Shown here: in pieces, positions 18,290 through 27,635 of the stretch
Layout of the letters: every line of letters starts with the position of its first letter
How positions within the stretch are numbered: position 1 is the stretch's first letter
Assembly (NCBI GenBank): GCA_035501495.1
Contig: DATJWB010000241.1
Location: 1 to 64,000, forward strand
Source of the DNA: JAIQFL01 sp035501495
GTDB lineage: Bacteria > Acidobacteriota > Terriglobia > Bryobacterales > Bryobacteraceae
Reading direction: 5' to 3'
DNA: 64,000 bases
The notes under the pieces: model-generated
Seen by the model: the letters and a program-made list of their open reading frames with translations, nothing else
What the model was told of the DNA's origin: nothing
The model's database searches: none
Translations under genes and position numbers: made by a program

Positions 18290-20695
18290 ATGCTCGCGGC
18301 CCTCCTACTCCTCGCTGTTTCTGCATCCGCGCAGATCCCCACTCCCGAATCCGTTCTCGGGCACAAGCCCGGCGATGATTTCTACCTGGCTACCTACGAG
18401 GACTCTCTCAACTATTTCCGCAAACTCGCCGCATCGTCCAAGCGTATCAAGCTCGTGGAAGTCGGCAAGACCACGCAGGGGCGGGAATGGTACATCGCCT
18501 TCATCTCCGATCCCGAGAACCTGGCGCAGCTCGACCACTACAAGGAGATTTCGCGCCGTCTCGCCCTGTCCCGCGGGGTGTCGGAGGAGCAGGCCCGCGC
18601 CCTGGCGCGCGAGACCAAGCCCATCATCCATATCGATGGCGGCCTGCGCGCCAGTGAAGTGGCCAACCACCAGCACACCCTTCAGCTCGGGCACGACCTG
18701 GTGGCCAATGAGGAACCTGATTTTCAGGCCATCCGCAAAAACCTGATCGTCGAGCTGTGGTTCTCCATCAACCCCGACGGGCAGTCGATTGTGGCGAACT
18801 GGTATCGCGAGAACCTCGGAACGCCATACGAGGTGAGCCCGCTGCCGGTGCTCTACCAGGAGTACGTGGGGCACGACAACAACCGCGACGGCTACATGTT
18901 GAACATGCTCGAATCGCGGGTCATCACCAAGGCCACGCTCGAGACCGAGCCGCTGGTGTTTTACACCCAGCATCAGACCGCGCCCTTTCCCGGACGCATC
19001 TATCTGCCGCCGTTTGCCGACCCGATTTCGGGCAACATGCACCCGCTGATGGTGCGCTGGCTCAACCTCATCGGCATGGCCATCGCGCAGCATCTCGACG
19101 ATCACGGTCTGCCCGGCTCCATGCACCAGGAGACTTTCGATGTCTGGTATCCGGGATACATCGACAACATCGGCAACTTCCGGCACACCATTTCGTTCTT
19201 CACCGAGACAGCGCTCTACCGCTACGCCACACCGCACTTTTATACGGTGGACGAGTTTCCGTCCACGCGCCAGGGATTGGGAACGGAGATGCTGTACTCC
19301 AGCCCCTGGAAGGGCGGATGGTGGCGCCTTGCGGACGCCTGCAAATACATGTATGAGGCGGACATGGCGGTGCTCAACCTCTCGTCGAAGTACCGCGAGC
19401 AGATGGCCTACAACAAGTACCGCTCGGCCCGCGACACCATCGAGAAGTTCGAGAAAGAGCCGCCCTTCGCCTATGAGATTCCGCGCGAGCAGCACGATGC
19501 CCCGGCAGCCGCGCAATTGCTGGAGAAGCTCATGCTGCACGGCATCGAGGTCCATCAGAGCTCCAAGCCCGACGCCTGGGTGATCGTGATGAACCAGCCG
19601 TTTTCGGGCCTGGTGAAGGAGCTGTTCGAGCCGCAGGTCTACCCCGCGCTGACACAGCGGCCTTACGATGTCACCGGCTGGACCCTGCCTTATCAGATGG
19701 GCGTGGAAGTCCATGCCATCACCACGCCGCTCAGCAAGCAATATCGCGACTCCCTGCAGCCCATCACGGAGATCAAGGGCCTGGCGGCTCCCTTCAATCA
19801 CGGGACCAACGCCAGTTTCCGCGCGATCAACGAGATTCTCGCGGACAAGGGCGCGGTCTCGTTCTCCGGCAACGGTATTACGGCGTCGGGCCTCGATAAG
19901 AGCAAGCTCGACCGCATCCTCAGCGAGAACCGCCTGCGCGCCGTGGAATCCAAGGACTCGGGCAAGCCCATCAAAGCCCTGCGCGTCGGCCTGTACCGGC
20001 CGTGGGTGGCGAGCATTGACGAAGGATGGACGCGCTGGATCCTGGAACAGTACAAGTTTCCGTTCACCGGGCTCTACAATGCCGACATCCGCGGCGGCCA
20101 CCTGCGCGAGCATTACGACGTCATCGTGCTTCCCGACATTTCCGAGCGGCAGATCATCGACGGCCATCGGCCCGGAACGATTCCCGAGCGTTACGCCGGC
20201 GGCCTTGGCGATGACGGCGTGCAGGAGTTGCGCGACTTCGTGAACGATGGCGGCGCGCTGATCACGTTCAACAACGCGTCGATGTTCGCCGTCAATCAGT
20301 TCAAGCTGCCGGTGGAGAATGCGCTGGCCGGCCTGCGGCCCGACCAGTTCTTCTGTTCCGGCTGCCTGGTATCGGTGCACGTGGAAGATGCCAGGAACGC
20401 GCTCACCGCCGGCATCACTCCGGACACCACCGTGATGTTTGAACGAGGACCCGCCTTCGACACCAAGACCGGCTTCAAGGGAGCAGTCCTGGCGCGCTAT
20501 CCGCGGGACCGTTCGCCGTTGCGGAGCGGCTACCTGGCGGGCCCGGACCGGCTCCAGGGCAAAATCGCCGCTCTCGCCGTCGAATACGGCAAAGGCCGTG
20601 TCATTCTGCTGGGCTTCAAACCGCAGTGGCGCGGACAGTCGCATGCGGCGTACAAGTTCTTCTTCAATGCGTTTTACGCTACGTCGGGAGAATAG
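18290..20695 (+). CDS. M14-family peptidase paralogue lacking a zinc-ligand histidine
   Basis: An 801-residue exported paralogue of the gene upstream, with the same domain order but without the Gly-rich insert and the C-terminal helical tail. The ATG at 18290 gives a proper signal peptide (MLAALLLLAVSASAQ) and then IPTPESVLGHKPGDD, matching the mature start of its neighbour. An in-frame ATG at 18101 would add about 63 residues encoded mostly by a REPIN-like repeat and seems artefactual. The zinc motif HxxE reads GLRASE (codon CGC), so the first ligand is arginine. The later histidine (TQHQTAPFP) and glutamate (SFFTETALYR) are kept. It may be a binding protein or have altered metal use. Confidence 0.87.
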   Translation: MLAALLLLAVSASAQIPTPESVLGHKPGDDFYLATYEDSLNYFRKLAASSKRIKLVEVGKTTQGREWYIAFISDPENLAQLDHYKEISRRLALSRGVSEEQARALARETKPIIHIDGGLRASEVANHQHTLQLGHDLVANEEPDFQAIRKNLIVELWFSINPDGQSIVANWYRENLGTPYEVSPLPVLYQEYVGHDNNRDGYMLNMLESRVITKATLETEPLVFYTQHQTAPFPGRIYLPPFADPISGNMHPLMVRWLNLIGMAIAQHLDDHGLPGSMHQETFDVWYPGYIDNIGNFRHTISFFTETALYRYATPHFYTVDEFPSTRQGLGTEMLYSSPWKGGWWRLADACKYMYEADMAVLNLSSKYREQMAYNKYRSARDTIEKFEKEPPFAYEIPREQHDAPAAAQLLEKLMLHGIEVHQSSKPDAWVIVMNQPFSGLVKELFEPQVYPALTQRPYDVTGWTLPYQMGVEVHAITTPLSKQYRDSLQPITEIKGLAAPFNHGTNASFRAINEILADKGAVSFSGNGITASGLDKSKLDRILSENRLRAVESKDSGKPIKALRVGLYRPWVASIDEGWTRWILEQYKFPFTGLYNADIRGGHLREHYDVIVLPDISERQIIDGHRPGTIPERYAGGLGDDGVQELRDFVNDGGALITFNNASMFAVNQFKLPVENALAGLRPDQFFCSGCLVSVHVEDARNALTAGITPDTTVMFERGPAFDTKTGFKGAVLARYPRDRSPLRSGYLAGPDRLQGKIAALAVEYGKGRVILLGFKPQWRGQSHAAYKFFFNAFYATSGE

Positions 20696-20696
20696 C

Positions 20697-21527
20697 GTGG
20701 TAAAGAACGGTCGCATCCGGCAGTCGCTGGCGTATTGGTGTCTGAACGCCACCCATTGGAACTGGGACATTCATCAGGTGTGCGAGACGGCCCGCCGCCT
20801 CGGTTGCCGGAGCGTCGAGCTGGTGCCGCCGGACCTCTGGCCGGTGGTGCGCGAGTATGGCCTGGAGAACGCGATCGCGCTCAACGGGATGCCCGACCCG
20901 GTGTTTGCCAAGGGCCTCAATAATCCGCGCTACCAGGACGAGGTGATCACCCGGACGAAGCAGACCATCGACCGGTGCGCCGACGCCGGCATCCCCAACG
21001 TGATTGCCTTTACCGGGTATAAATGGCGCGACGCGGACGACCCGGGGAGCGGAGAGATCTCCCTGTCCGATGGGGCCGCCAACACGGTGAAAGGCCTTCG
21101 GGAACTGGCCGGCTACGGCGCCGCCCGCGGAGTCACGGTCTGCATGGAGCACCTCAACACCCGCGACGATTCCCATCCCATGAAGGGCCATCCGGGCTAC
21201 CAGGGGGACGACATCGATTACTGCGCCGAAATCATCCGCCAGGTAGGCTCACCCAGGGCCAAATTGCTGTTCGACATTTATCACGTTGCGATCATGAATG
21301 GCGACCTAATCCGCCGCATTCACCGGTATCGCGACTGGATCGGACACGTCCACACGGCGGGGGTTCCGGGGCGCGGGGAGTTGGATGACCGTCAGGAGGT
21401 CCATTACGCCGGTGTGATGCGCGCGCTGGTCGAGGCCGGGTATCAGGGCTACGTGGGCCAGGAGTTCATTCCCACGCGCGATCCGGCGGAAGGTCTTCGC
21501 GAGGCTGTGTCGCTGTGCGACGTGTAA
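20697..21527 (+). CDS. Hydroxypyruvate isomerase-like TIM-barrel protein
   Basis: A 276-residue protein of the xylose-isomerase-like TIM barrel superfamily, closest in pattern to hydroxypyruvate isomerase (Hyi). Typical parts are CLNATHWNWDIHQVC, IALNGMPDP, VTVCMEHLN with the metal-binding glutamate, KLLFDIYHVAIM with the metal aspartate and histidine, IGHVHTAGVPGRGELD, and YVGQEFIPTRDP with the last glutamate. The GTG start at 20697 is preceded by GGGAG and lies two bases after the upstream stop, so translation is probably coupled. The role in the cell is likely sugar-acid or glyoxylate metabolism; the link with the peptidases is unclear. Confidence 0.87.
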   Translation: MVKNGRIRQSLAYWCLNATHWNWDIHQVCETARRLGCRSVELVPPDLWPVVREYGLENAIALNGMPDPVFAKGLNNPRYQDEVITRTKQTIDRCADAGIPNVIAFTGYKWRDADDPGSGEISLSDGAANTVKGLRELAGYGAARGVTVCMEHLNTRDDSHPMKGHPGYQGDDIDYCAEIIRQVGSPRAKLLFDIYHVAIMNGDLIRRIHRYRDWIGHVHTAGVPGRGELDDRQEVHYAGVMRALVEAGYQGYVGQEFIPTRDPAEGLREAVSLCDV

Positions 21528-21596
21528 TCCTCTAATGGATTTCCAGACAAAATGTCCCGAAATTGATGCTATATCGTTGATTCTTCGAGAGAGGCT

Positions 21597-21613
21597 TCGG
21601 ACACTCTGTCCGA
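21597..21613. repeat. Hairpin between convergent genes, related to the REP core
   Basis: TCGGACACTCTGTCCGA is a perfect seven-base stem with a CTC loop. Its core GGACACTC is shared with the dispersed repeat. The flank 21614-21662 (with GAGCCGCGGCCGTCAGGGAG) looks repeat-like but has no second copy in the window. Lying between two convergent genes, it may also act on transcript ends; there is no U-tract. Confidence 0.5.
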
Positions 21614-21665
21614 CCGCCCCTCTCCCGCGAATCAGAGCCGCGGCCGTCAGGGAGCGGTTGCCACA

Positions 21666-24197
21666 TTAATTCTTCAGCATCCCAGTCCAGTTCGTCACGA
21701 CTTCGATCGTGCCGGTGCTGGTTGTCTCCCGCGGAATGTTCATGAGAAACCGCTTGCCATCGGGCGAGACGTCGAAGAGGTTCCACACCCTGGGCAGGCT
21801 TGGCGTGCGAAACAGCAGGTGGGGCTGGTCGAATTCGAACTCGGCACCCGCCGGCTTCACAGCCGCGGCCATTACCGCTCCCGTGCCGGTGAGAAAGAAA
21901 AGCTCCCGGCCGTCGCCGCGCCATCGAGGCAGTCCGCCTTCGCCCGCCGACACCGTCCAGCGCCGGCTGGTGTTGTCGGAGATGCCCTCGAAGCGCCGGA
22001 CGTAAACTTCCACTTGCCCGTTCTCGTCGGTCTGGTAGGCGAGCCACTGGCCGTCCGGCGACAGAACCGCGTAGTTCTCGGAGTGGATCGTGTCCAGGAT
22101 GGGGCCCGCTGGTTGGCCGGAGGTGCGATGGTTCACGTCGAGAACCCAGACGTCCTCGTTGCTCCCCACGTTGATCGCGGTGAAGAAGAGATAGCGGCCA
22201 TCGCGCGACCAGTCGGTGGGGTACTTCGCCGAGCCGCTCTGATACAGCGGTTCGATCCGGCCTCCGCCGGCCGCCTTGGTGAAGAGATCGAAATTGCCCT
22301 TATCCGCTCCCATCATGAAAAACGCCACGCGACTTCCGTCGGGCGACCAGACGGGCGCGCCTGCGTGCGCCGCGGCATCGGTGAATGGAGTGGCGGACCC
22401 GTTGGCGTCCAGCATCCACAGGCCGGCCTGATTTCCGCCGGGCGCGAGCTTGGCTGCCACCGCCCGGTTGCCGTCGGGCGAAATCCGGGGCAGCCCCCAT
22501 TCGCCCGAATCCTTGGCTGCAGCGAGCGGCTCGCCTTCGCGATCTGTCCACACCAACTGCCGGGCCGGGCGGCCAATGGCCTGGTAGACCAATAAGGCGT
22601 CCCGGGAAACCGAGACGGGCGTGAGCGAGAGGCTGTGCATCGCCCCGACATCGTCTCGAACCACCCGCGGGCTGCCCTCCAAGGAGAGTTTCGCCGTGTC
22701 GAAGGGCTGTGCCAGTAACGCGCGGTCCTTGACCCAAAGCAAGTACCCCTTTTTCGACGACTGAGTGCCGGCCAGGCTCGAATATACGGCGTTGGTTTCG
22801 GAATGAAACAGCCGGGAATGTCCGGGAGGCGAGAGAGCGCCTACATAGACGCCCGTCCCTTCCGGGGAGTCGGTGAGCGTGTAGAACAGGAAATGATTGT
22901 CGTCGGGCAGGAACTGCGGCCATAGAAACGCGCGTTCGGACTGCGCCGCGTTCAGTTTCAGCAGAGGCAGCGGCTGGCCTCCGGTGGCCGGCACCCGGAA
23001 GAGTCCTTCGGACAGGCTGGGTGCGAAGAGGATCGTGCCGTCCCGGCCCCAGGCGCCGCCCCCGGCGTGTGCCTCCACCGGGCAGATGGATTCCGAAGCG
23101 CCTTCGCCGAGCGTCACTTTGCGCAGCACTTTGCCGGCGAAGAATCCGATCTGCCGGCCATCCGGTGACCAGAATGGCGAGTAACCGCCTTCGGTGCCGG
23201 GTATCGGCTCGGCGCGCTCGGAATTCAGGGGCCGCAGCCATAACATGCGGCGCCCATCGCGTCCCAGCGCCGAGAACGCCAGGTACCGGCCGTCCGGAGA
23301 GACCGATGGCAGCTCGGGGTCGGACGCATTTTCGGGCGCCGCCAGATGAAACGTGTAAACCGGAGTGGCGGGCGTCTTGTGAAAGAACGGCGTCTCCCCC
23401 AGAAGTCCTCGAAAGAGCACCGCCGAAAACGCCACGGCCAGGAGCATCATGGCGGCTACCAGCGCCAGCGGACTCGAACGCAATCGCTCCAGAAGGCTGC
23501 GGCTTTCGAAACCCTCGAGTATCGGGGAATCGCCGGCCTCGCCCGCCGGTTCGATGGTCTGACCGTCGAGCGACTGCGCGGGGCCCTCGGGCGATGCGTG
23601 CGATTCCGCGGTTGCGAACACTCCGGCGAAACGCGCCGCCAGTTTCAGCTCGATCATCGCATTTTGGATGCGCTGGCGCCGCGCGGCGGGACTCTTGGCC
23701 AGGCAGGCCGAAGCTACCTTAACGGCCGCGCGATGAACCGGCGATTCCTCATCGAGCCGGGCAGGCGCTTTTTCCAGGATTTCACGATCGAGTGTCTCGC
23801 CGGTTCCGCCGAAAGCCGGCCTGCCGGCGATCATTTCGTACAGCACCGCGCCAAACGAAAAGACATCGCTGCGGGAATCCGCCGGCTCGCCTCTCACTTG
23901 CTCCGGAGAGCGATAGGGCATCGACCACGCGTCAGGCCCCTGCGCGAGCAGGCGAACCCGGCCGCTGTCGATGAGGATGGCGTGAGGCGAGAGGTGTCCG
24001 TGCACCAGCCTGCGGGCGTGCGCTTCTTGAACTGCAGCGGCGGTTGCAATCGCCAGGGGCAGGAGGTCTTCCACCGGCAGCCGCCCTTTCACAAGCCGGT
24101 CCGCGAGAAGCTCCCCCGTCACCGCTTCGTTGGTGAAAAAGTCGCGTTTGCTGTGGTCCGTGCCGGTCTCCATGTCCATACTCCCGGAAGGCCCCAC
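21666..24197 (-). CDS. N-lobe-less pseudokinase fused to a TolB/WD40-type propeller
   Basis: An 843-residue membrane protein. Residues about 20-200 match only the C-lobe of a Ser/Thr kinase: it begins at the hinge (AVTGELLADRLVKGRLP), has no glycine-rich loop or catalytic lysine, and the HRD loop reads LVHGHLSPHAILID. No DFG motif is present where expected. The segment MPYRSPEQVRGEPADSRSDV and FSFGAVLYEMIAGRPAF are intact, so the fold should be kept without catalysis. One membrane helix follows at about 245-268 (ALVAAMMLLAVAFSAVLF). The outer part (about 280-843) is a propeller of TolB/PD40 repeats (VSPDGRYLAFSA, WSPDGRQIGFFAG). Full-length relatives with an N-lobe are common in Acidobacteria. 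Confidence 0.9.
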   Translation of the reverse strand: MGPSGSMDMETGTDHSKRDFFTNEAVTGELLADRLVKGRLPVEDLLPLAIATAAAVQEAHARRLVHGHLSPHAILIDSGRVRLLAQGPDAWSMPYRSPEQVRGEPADSRSDVFSFGAVLYEMIAGRPAFGGTGETLDREILEKAPARLDEESPVHRAAVKVASACLAKSPAARRQRIQNAMIELKLAARFAGVFATAESHASPEGPAQSLDGQTIEPAGEAGDSPILEGFESRSLLERLRSSPLALVAAMMLLAVAFSAVLFRGLLGETPFFHKTPATPVYTFHLAAPENASDPELPSVSPDGRYLAFSALGRDGRRMLWLRPLNSERAEPIPGTEGGYSPFWSPDGRQIGFFAGKVLRKVTLGEGASESICPVEAHAGGGAWGRDGTILFAPSLSEGLFRVPATGGQPLPLLKLNAAQSERAFLWPQFLPDDNHFLFYTLTDSPEGTGVYVGALSPPGHSRLFHSETNAVYSSLAGTQSSKKGYLLWVKDRALLAQPFDTAKLSLEGSPRVVRDDVGAMHSLSLTPVSVSRDALLVYQAIGRPARQLVWTDREGEPLAAAKDSGEWGLPRISPDGNRAVAAKLAPGGNQAGLWMLDANGSATPFTDAAAHAGAPVWSPDGSRVAFFMMGADKGNFDLFTKAAGGGRIEPLYQSGSAKYPTDWSRDGRYLFFTAINVGSNEDVWVLDVNHRTSGQPAGPILDTIHSENYAVLSPDGQWLAYQTDENGQVEVYVRRFEGISDNTSRRWTVSAGEGGLPRWRGDGRELFFLTGTGAVMAAAVKPAGAEFEFDQPHLLFRTPSLPRVWNLFDVSPDGKRFLMNIPRETTSTGTIEVVTNWTGMLKN

Positions 24198-24209
24198 CGC
24201 TGTCTGTTC

Positions 24210-25451
24210 TTACCTTCGACTGAGCTCCACGCCCCGCGTGCTGACGAAATACTTGGCAACCATATTGGCGTCCTCCCATGCCGGATAGGTTTCAGGATGC
24301 CGCAGATAGTCGAAGAATTGGTTGGCCACCTGCGCGAAATGAGCCTCGTGTCCTACCCGGTAGCGATCGGGGATGGTCACCCGGAACTCATTTGCCCGAC
24401 CCTGCAGTTCGATCCCCGGGTAGCGCCTTGCCAGCTCCGTGATCCTTCGCTCGAGGGCAGCCCGCGAGGCGCCCACCACGTAGAGTTCCGGACGATAGTT
24501 CTCTTCCGCCCCCTGGCGGATTTCAACCCGTGCGCGCGACCCGCGGTACACCGCAAAATGGGTGTCTCCCGTTCCGGCCGGCGCTTCCCAACGCCACAGC
24601 ACATCGAGTTTCGTGTGGATGCCGCGAATCGCGTAGGTGACGCTGGTGTTGCATCGGTAATCCAAAGCCTCGCCTCGGGTAGCGGTTACCTGGTGAAACT
24701 GCTCGGAATGGATGGGCGTCGGCCAGCCCGTGGCGGCAAGGATCGCGAGATCGCCGCGCCAATCGATGGCGCACTCCGGAAACAGAGTCCATTGCACGAG
24801 GTCCACCAGGTGCGTGCCCACATCCGCCAGAGCTTCTCCCTGCTCCTGAACATCGAAGAACCAAGGCGGGCGGAGATTCGGGACGCCGGCAACCAGCTTG
24901 AGGATGTGGTGGACGCTCTCCATGTAAACCGCGGGCTCGTCCGGTGTGCCGGGCAAGATCGAGCCGAAGACCTCCGGGTCGTTCACCAGTTCGCGCTGCA
25001 GAATGGAGGTGATTTCGTAGCGCTCGGTCATGATGTCGTAGGCGATCAAGCCGCGGCTTCGGGCGGCCGCCAGCGCCTCTTCGAGCAATGCAAGATCGGC
25101 CGCCTCGATAATCCAGGGCTTATCGGCGAGCACATGGATGCCGGCCATCAGTGACCGGCTGATGCGGTGGATCTTGGCCCGATTTCGCCCTGAGAGGACG
25201 ACGACATTTCCGGGACGGTCCTCGACCATCCGCTCCAGGTAATCCGGGGCGGCGTGGATGTCCAGTTCCCAGGCGGTAGGATTCTCGCTTCGCAGATTGA
25301 AGCGCGCGATGCGCGCGAGGTGTTCGGTAAGGTCCGGGGTGAGTGGAGCGTAGACCGCCACGCGCCTGGCAACCCCCGAATACATCTCCTTTTGCACGAG
25401 GGCAGCGTGAAAATGGCCGGGATCGAGCGTGATGAGCCGGAATTCGTCCAT
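24210..25451 (-). CDS. Gfo/Idh/MocA-like oxidoreductase
   Basis: A 413-residue protein resembling NAD(P)-dependent sugar dehydrogenases with the 'putative oxidoreductase C-terminal' domain. Features are LITLDPGHFHAALVQKEMY at the N-terminus, the VLADKPWII motif with the EKP/DKP lysine in the nucleotide domain, and ALADVGTHLVDLVQWT, which places the His-Asp pair of the active site. Cytoplasmic; substrate probably a sugar or polyol derivative. It precedes the pseudokinase gene by 12 bases on the same strand, so the two may be cotranscribed. Confidence 0.85.
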   Translation of the reverse strand: MDEFRLITLDPGHFHAALVQKEMYSGVARRVAVYAPLTPDLTEHLARIARFNLRSENPTAWELDIHAAPDYLERMVEDRPGNVVVLSGRNRAKIHRISRSLMAGIHVLADKPWIIEAADLALLEEALAAARSRGLIAYDIMTERYEITSILQRELVNDPEVFGSILPGTPDEPAVYMESVHHILKLVAGVPNLRPPWFFDVQEQGEALADVGTHLVDLVQWTLFPECAIDWRGDLAILAATGWPTPIHSEQFHQVTATRGEALDYRCNTSVTYAIRGIHTKLDVLWRWEAPAGTGDTHFAVYRGSRARVEIRQGAEENYRPELYVVGASRAALERRITELARRYPGIELQGRANEFRVTIPDRYRVGHEAHFAQVANQFFDYLRHPETYPAWEDANMVAKYFVSTRGVELSRR

Positions 25452-25729
25452 GGATCCCCAGATTACTACGATTGCGTGTCAAGTGATGCGGTGGTGGGCG
25501 CACTCCCCTCTCTGCTCTGGCCGCGGAGAGTGGGTTCCCCGGGCGCCATTCCGTTTTCGCGCCGGCGCTCCGGGCATCCCGTCATCGCCCCTGATAGCGG
25601 CCAAGCGCCTTCGATGCGCCGAACAGCCGGGTCCTGCTGCCGACGAAGAACAGATTTGCCGTTAGCAGCTTTGCAGCCTTGTGTTTCCGCCAGATCAAGG
25701 ATTCCCTCGTGGAGTTGGCAGCATGGTCT

Positions 25730-26091
25730 CGATCAAATGACAGCACCTTCTCCAGTGCGTTTGGTTCGCTCTCTCGGGCTGAGGGAAGGGATTGCGTCGG
25801 GATGATCATCGGCTCTGGCATATTCCTGGTCCCCGCCACCATCGCCGGCCATCTGGTATCGCTCGGTCCCATCTTGCTGGTTTGGGCGTGGGCGGCTTGC
25901 TGGTCCTGTTGTTGGGAGCGTTGACCCTTGCCGGGCTGAGTTCGGTCCTTCCCGAGACCGGCGGCCCCTATGTGTATCTGGAGCAGAGTTTCGGCCGCCC
26001 GGCTGCCCTTCTGTACAGTTGGAATCACTTCTTCATCAACACTGCCGGCAGCGTCGCGGCGCTGGTCGGCCTCATTGTGGCCGCTTTCTAA
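25730..26091 (+). pseudogene. Truncated, frameshifted APC-family amino-acid permease
   Basis: A remnant of the first quarter of an APC-superfamily permease. One frame reads VGMIIGSGIFLVPATIAGHL and continues to GPILLVW; a frame change near 25882 leads to GGLLVLLLGALTLAGLSSVL, then PETGGPYVYLEQSFGRPAA and NTAGSVAALVGLIV, where a stop ends it at 26091. About 75 per cent of the gene is missing, and the GH32 gene begins its 3' end only ten bases further on. No N-terminal methionine is clear. Confidence 0.85.
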
Positions 26092-26101
26092 TCATGCGCT
26101 T

Positions 26102-27598
26102 CTATTGTGGCGGCCTGATCGCCCAAGCCTCCACGCTGATCAGGCCCGTCTTCCCGCCGGCTGCATAGAATTCCATGCCATTCGCGCCGGCGGCCGGATA
26201 CACCAGGTTGCTGACCGCCTCCAGGCCGCCCTGCGCAAAGACTTCCACGGTAGAGCGGTCCACCAGAATGGTGAGGTCGAGCGGCGCACGCCCTGCTTGG
26301 AGCGGGGCCAGCGTGCGCGCCGGGAAGTCCGGGCTGAAATCGGTCAGACCCGAATGAGTGCGGTCCACGAACAGTTGGCCGTTCGCGAAGCCGGCTGTGG
26401 TGTATGTGCCGCCGGCAGCCAACAGCTTCCAGCCGGCCTCCTTGGAACCGCCCGGATCCACGGTGGCGCGCATTTCGAAGGTGTTCCACCGCGCTCTCTC
26501 CGCCAGCAGTCGATTCAGATCCACGAGGTTCTCTCCGCGCCACGTGAAGTGGTCGCCGCGGAGCGCTCGGATCGCCTCGATCGGTTCTTGCGCGAGCCGC
26601 AGCCCCTCGGCTGTCTTTTTCAGTTGGAGCCTTCTGGGGAAGGTCATCTGGCCGCGCCACGGCTGGGTCGGCACCTTCGCGGCGTATTGCCAATTGTTCA
26701 TCCAGCCGAGCATCACGGGTCCGGCGGTTCGCGGCATGTGATTGAAGGTCAGAGCGCAGTAGCAGTCTTTGCCGTAGTCGGTCCACAGAGTGGTCGTGGG
26801 CGGGTTGTCGTTGGTGAAACGGCTGCCATCGAAGCTGCCCACGAAGTACTGCTCGCCCGATCCTCCCTGCAGGCCGCCGGGATTCAGGCCGACCTTCAGC
26901 ACCCAGCGCGTCTCGGCTGGACTGCCTGCCACCGGGACTTCGGTCAAGGTCGGGCATTCCCACTGGCCGCGCGCCGCGCCCGCGGGTCCGAACTCACTGA
27001 CCCGCTCCCAAGACTTCAGGTTCGACGACCCGTAGAAAAGCACCCTGTGCTCGTTGGGAAGCGCCACGGCCATGATCCAGCGCCGCGCCGCATCCGACCA
27101 GAACACGTGCGGGTCGCGGAAATCGGACATCTTGAGATCGAGCACCGGATTGCCGGCATATTTCGTCCACGTCCTTCCGTGATCGTTGCTGTATGCCAGG
27201 TTCTGCGTCTGTAAGGCCGGCTGGTTGCCGCTGGGAGGCGTGTGGCCGGTGTAGACCGCCACCATGCAGGGCTTGCCGCCCTCGCAGAAGCCGCTGGTAT
27301 TGCGCTCGTCCACCACCGTGCTGCCGGTGAAGATCATGACGCCGTTCTCTTCGCGCAAGGCCACCGGAAGTTCCCGCCAATGCACCAGGTCACGGCTCAC
27401 CGCGTGTCCCCACGACATGTGGCCCCAAGTGTCGCCGAACGGGTTGTACTGGAAGAACAGGTGGTATTCCCCGTCGAAGTAGACCAGACCGTTGGGGTCG
27501 TTCGTCCAATGCTCACGCGGAGAGAAGTGGAACTGCGGGCGATAGGGTTGGCCGAAAGCGCAAGCCCAGGCACACAGAAACAGCAGAGCTCGTGGCAT
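26102..27598 (-). CDS. Secreted glycoside hydrolase family 32 (levanase/invertase type)
   Basis: A 498-residue exported enzyme acting on beta-fructosides such as levan, inulin or sucrose. The signal peptide is ALLFLCAWACAFG. The five-bladed propeller carries the GH32 catalytic triad: nucleophile in WTNDPNGLVY, the RDP motif in FRDPHVFW, and the acid/base in QWECPTL. The C-terminal third (about 350-498) is the usual beta-sandwich, ending with LVDRSTVEVFAQGG. Its neighbour on the same strand is a second propeller hydrolase, suggesting a small carbohydrate-use pair. Confidence 0.93.
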   Translation of the reverse strand: MPRALLFLCAWACAFGQPYRPQFHFSPREHWTNDPNGLVYFDGEYHLFFQYNPFGDTWGHMSWGHAVSRDLVHWRELPVALREENGVMIFTGSTVVDERNTSGFCEGGKPCMVAVYTGHTPPSGNQPALQTQNLAYSNDHGRTWTKYAGNPVLDLKMSDFRDPHVFWSDAARRWIMAVALPNEHRVLFYGSSNLKSWERVSEFGPAGAARGQWECPTLTEVPVAGSPAETRWVLKVGLNPGGLQGGSGEQYFVGSFDGSRFTNDNPPTTTLWTDYGKDCYCALTFNHMPRTAGPVMLGWMNNWQYAAKVPTQPWRGQMTFPRRLQLKKTAEGLRLAQEPIEAIRALRGDHFTWRGENLVDLNRLLAERARWNTFEMRATVDPGGSKEAGWKLLAAGGTYTTAGFANGQLFVDRTHSGLTDFSPDFPARTLAPLQAGRAPLDLTILVDRSTVEVFAQGGLEAVSNLVYPAAGANGMEFYAAGGKTGLISVEAWAIRPPQ

Positions 27599-27635
27599 GG
27601 TTCAGTCTGGCACGGCCCGGGTCTTCGAGCAATGA

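Noticed and set aside
18305..20770. Very long minus-strand frame opposite the second M14 gene
   Set aside because: Its protein is Arg/Val/His-rich with no domain; the plus-strand peptidase homologue is certain.
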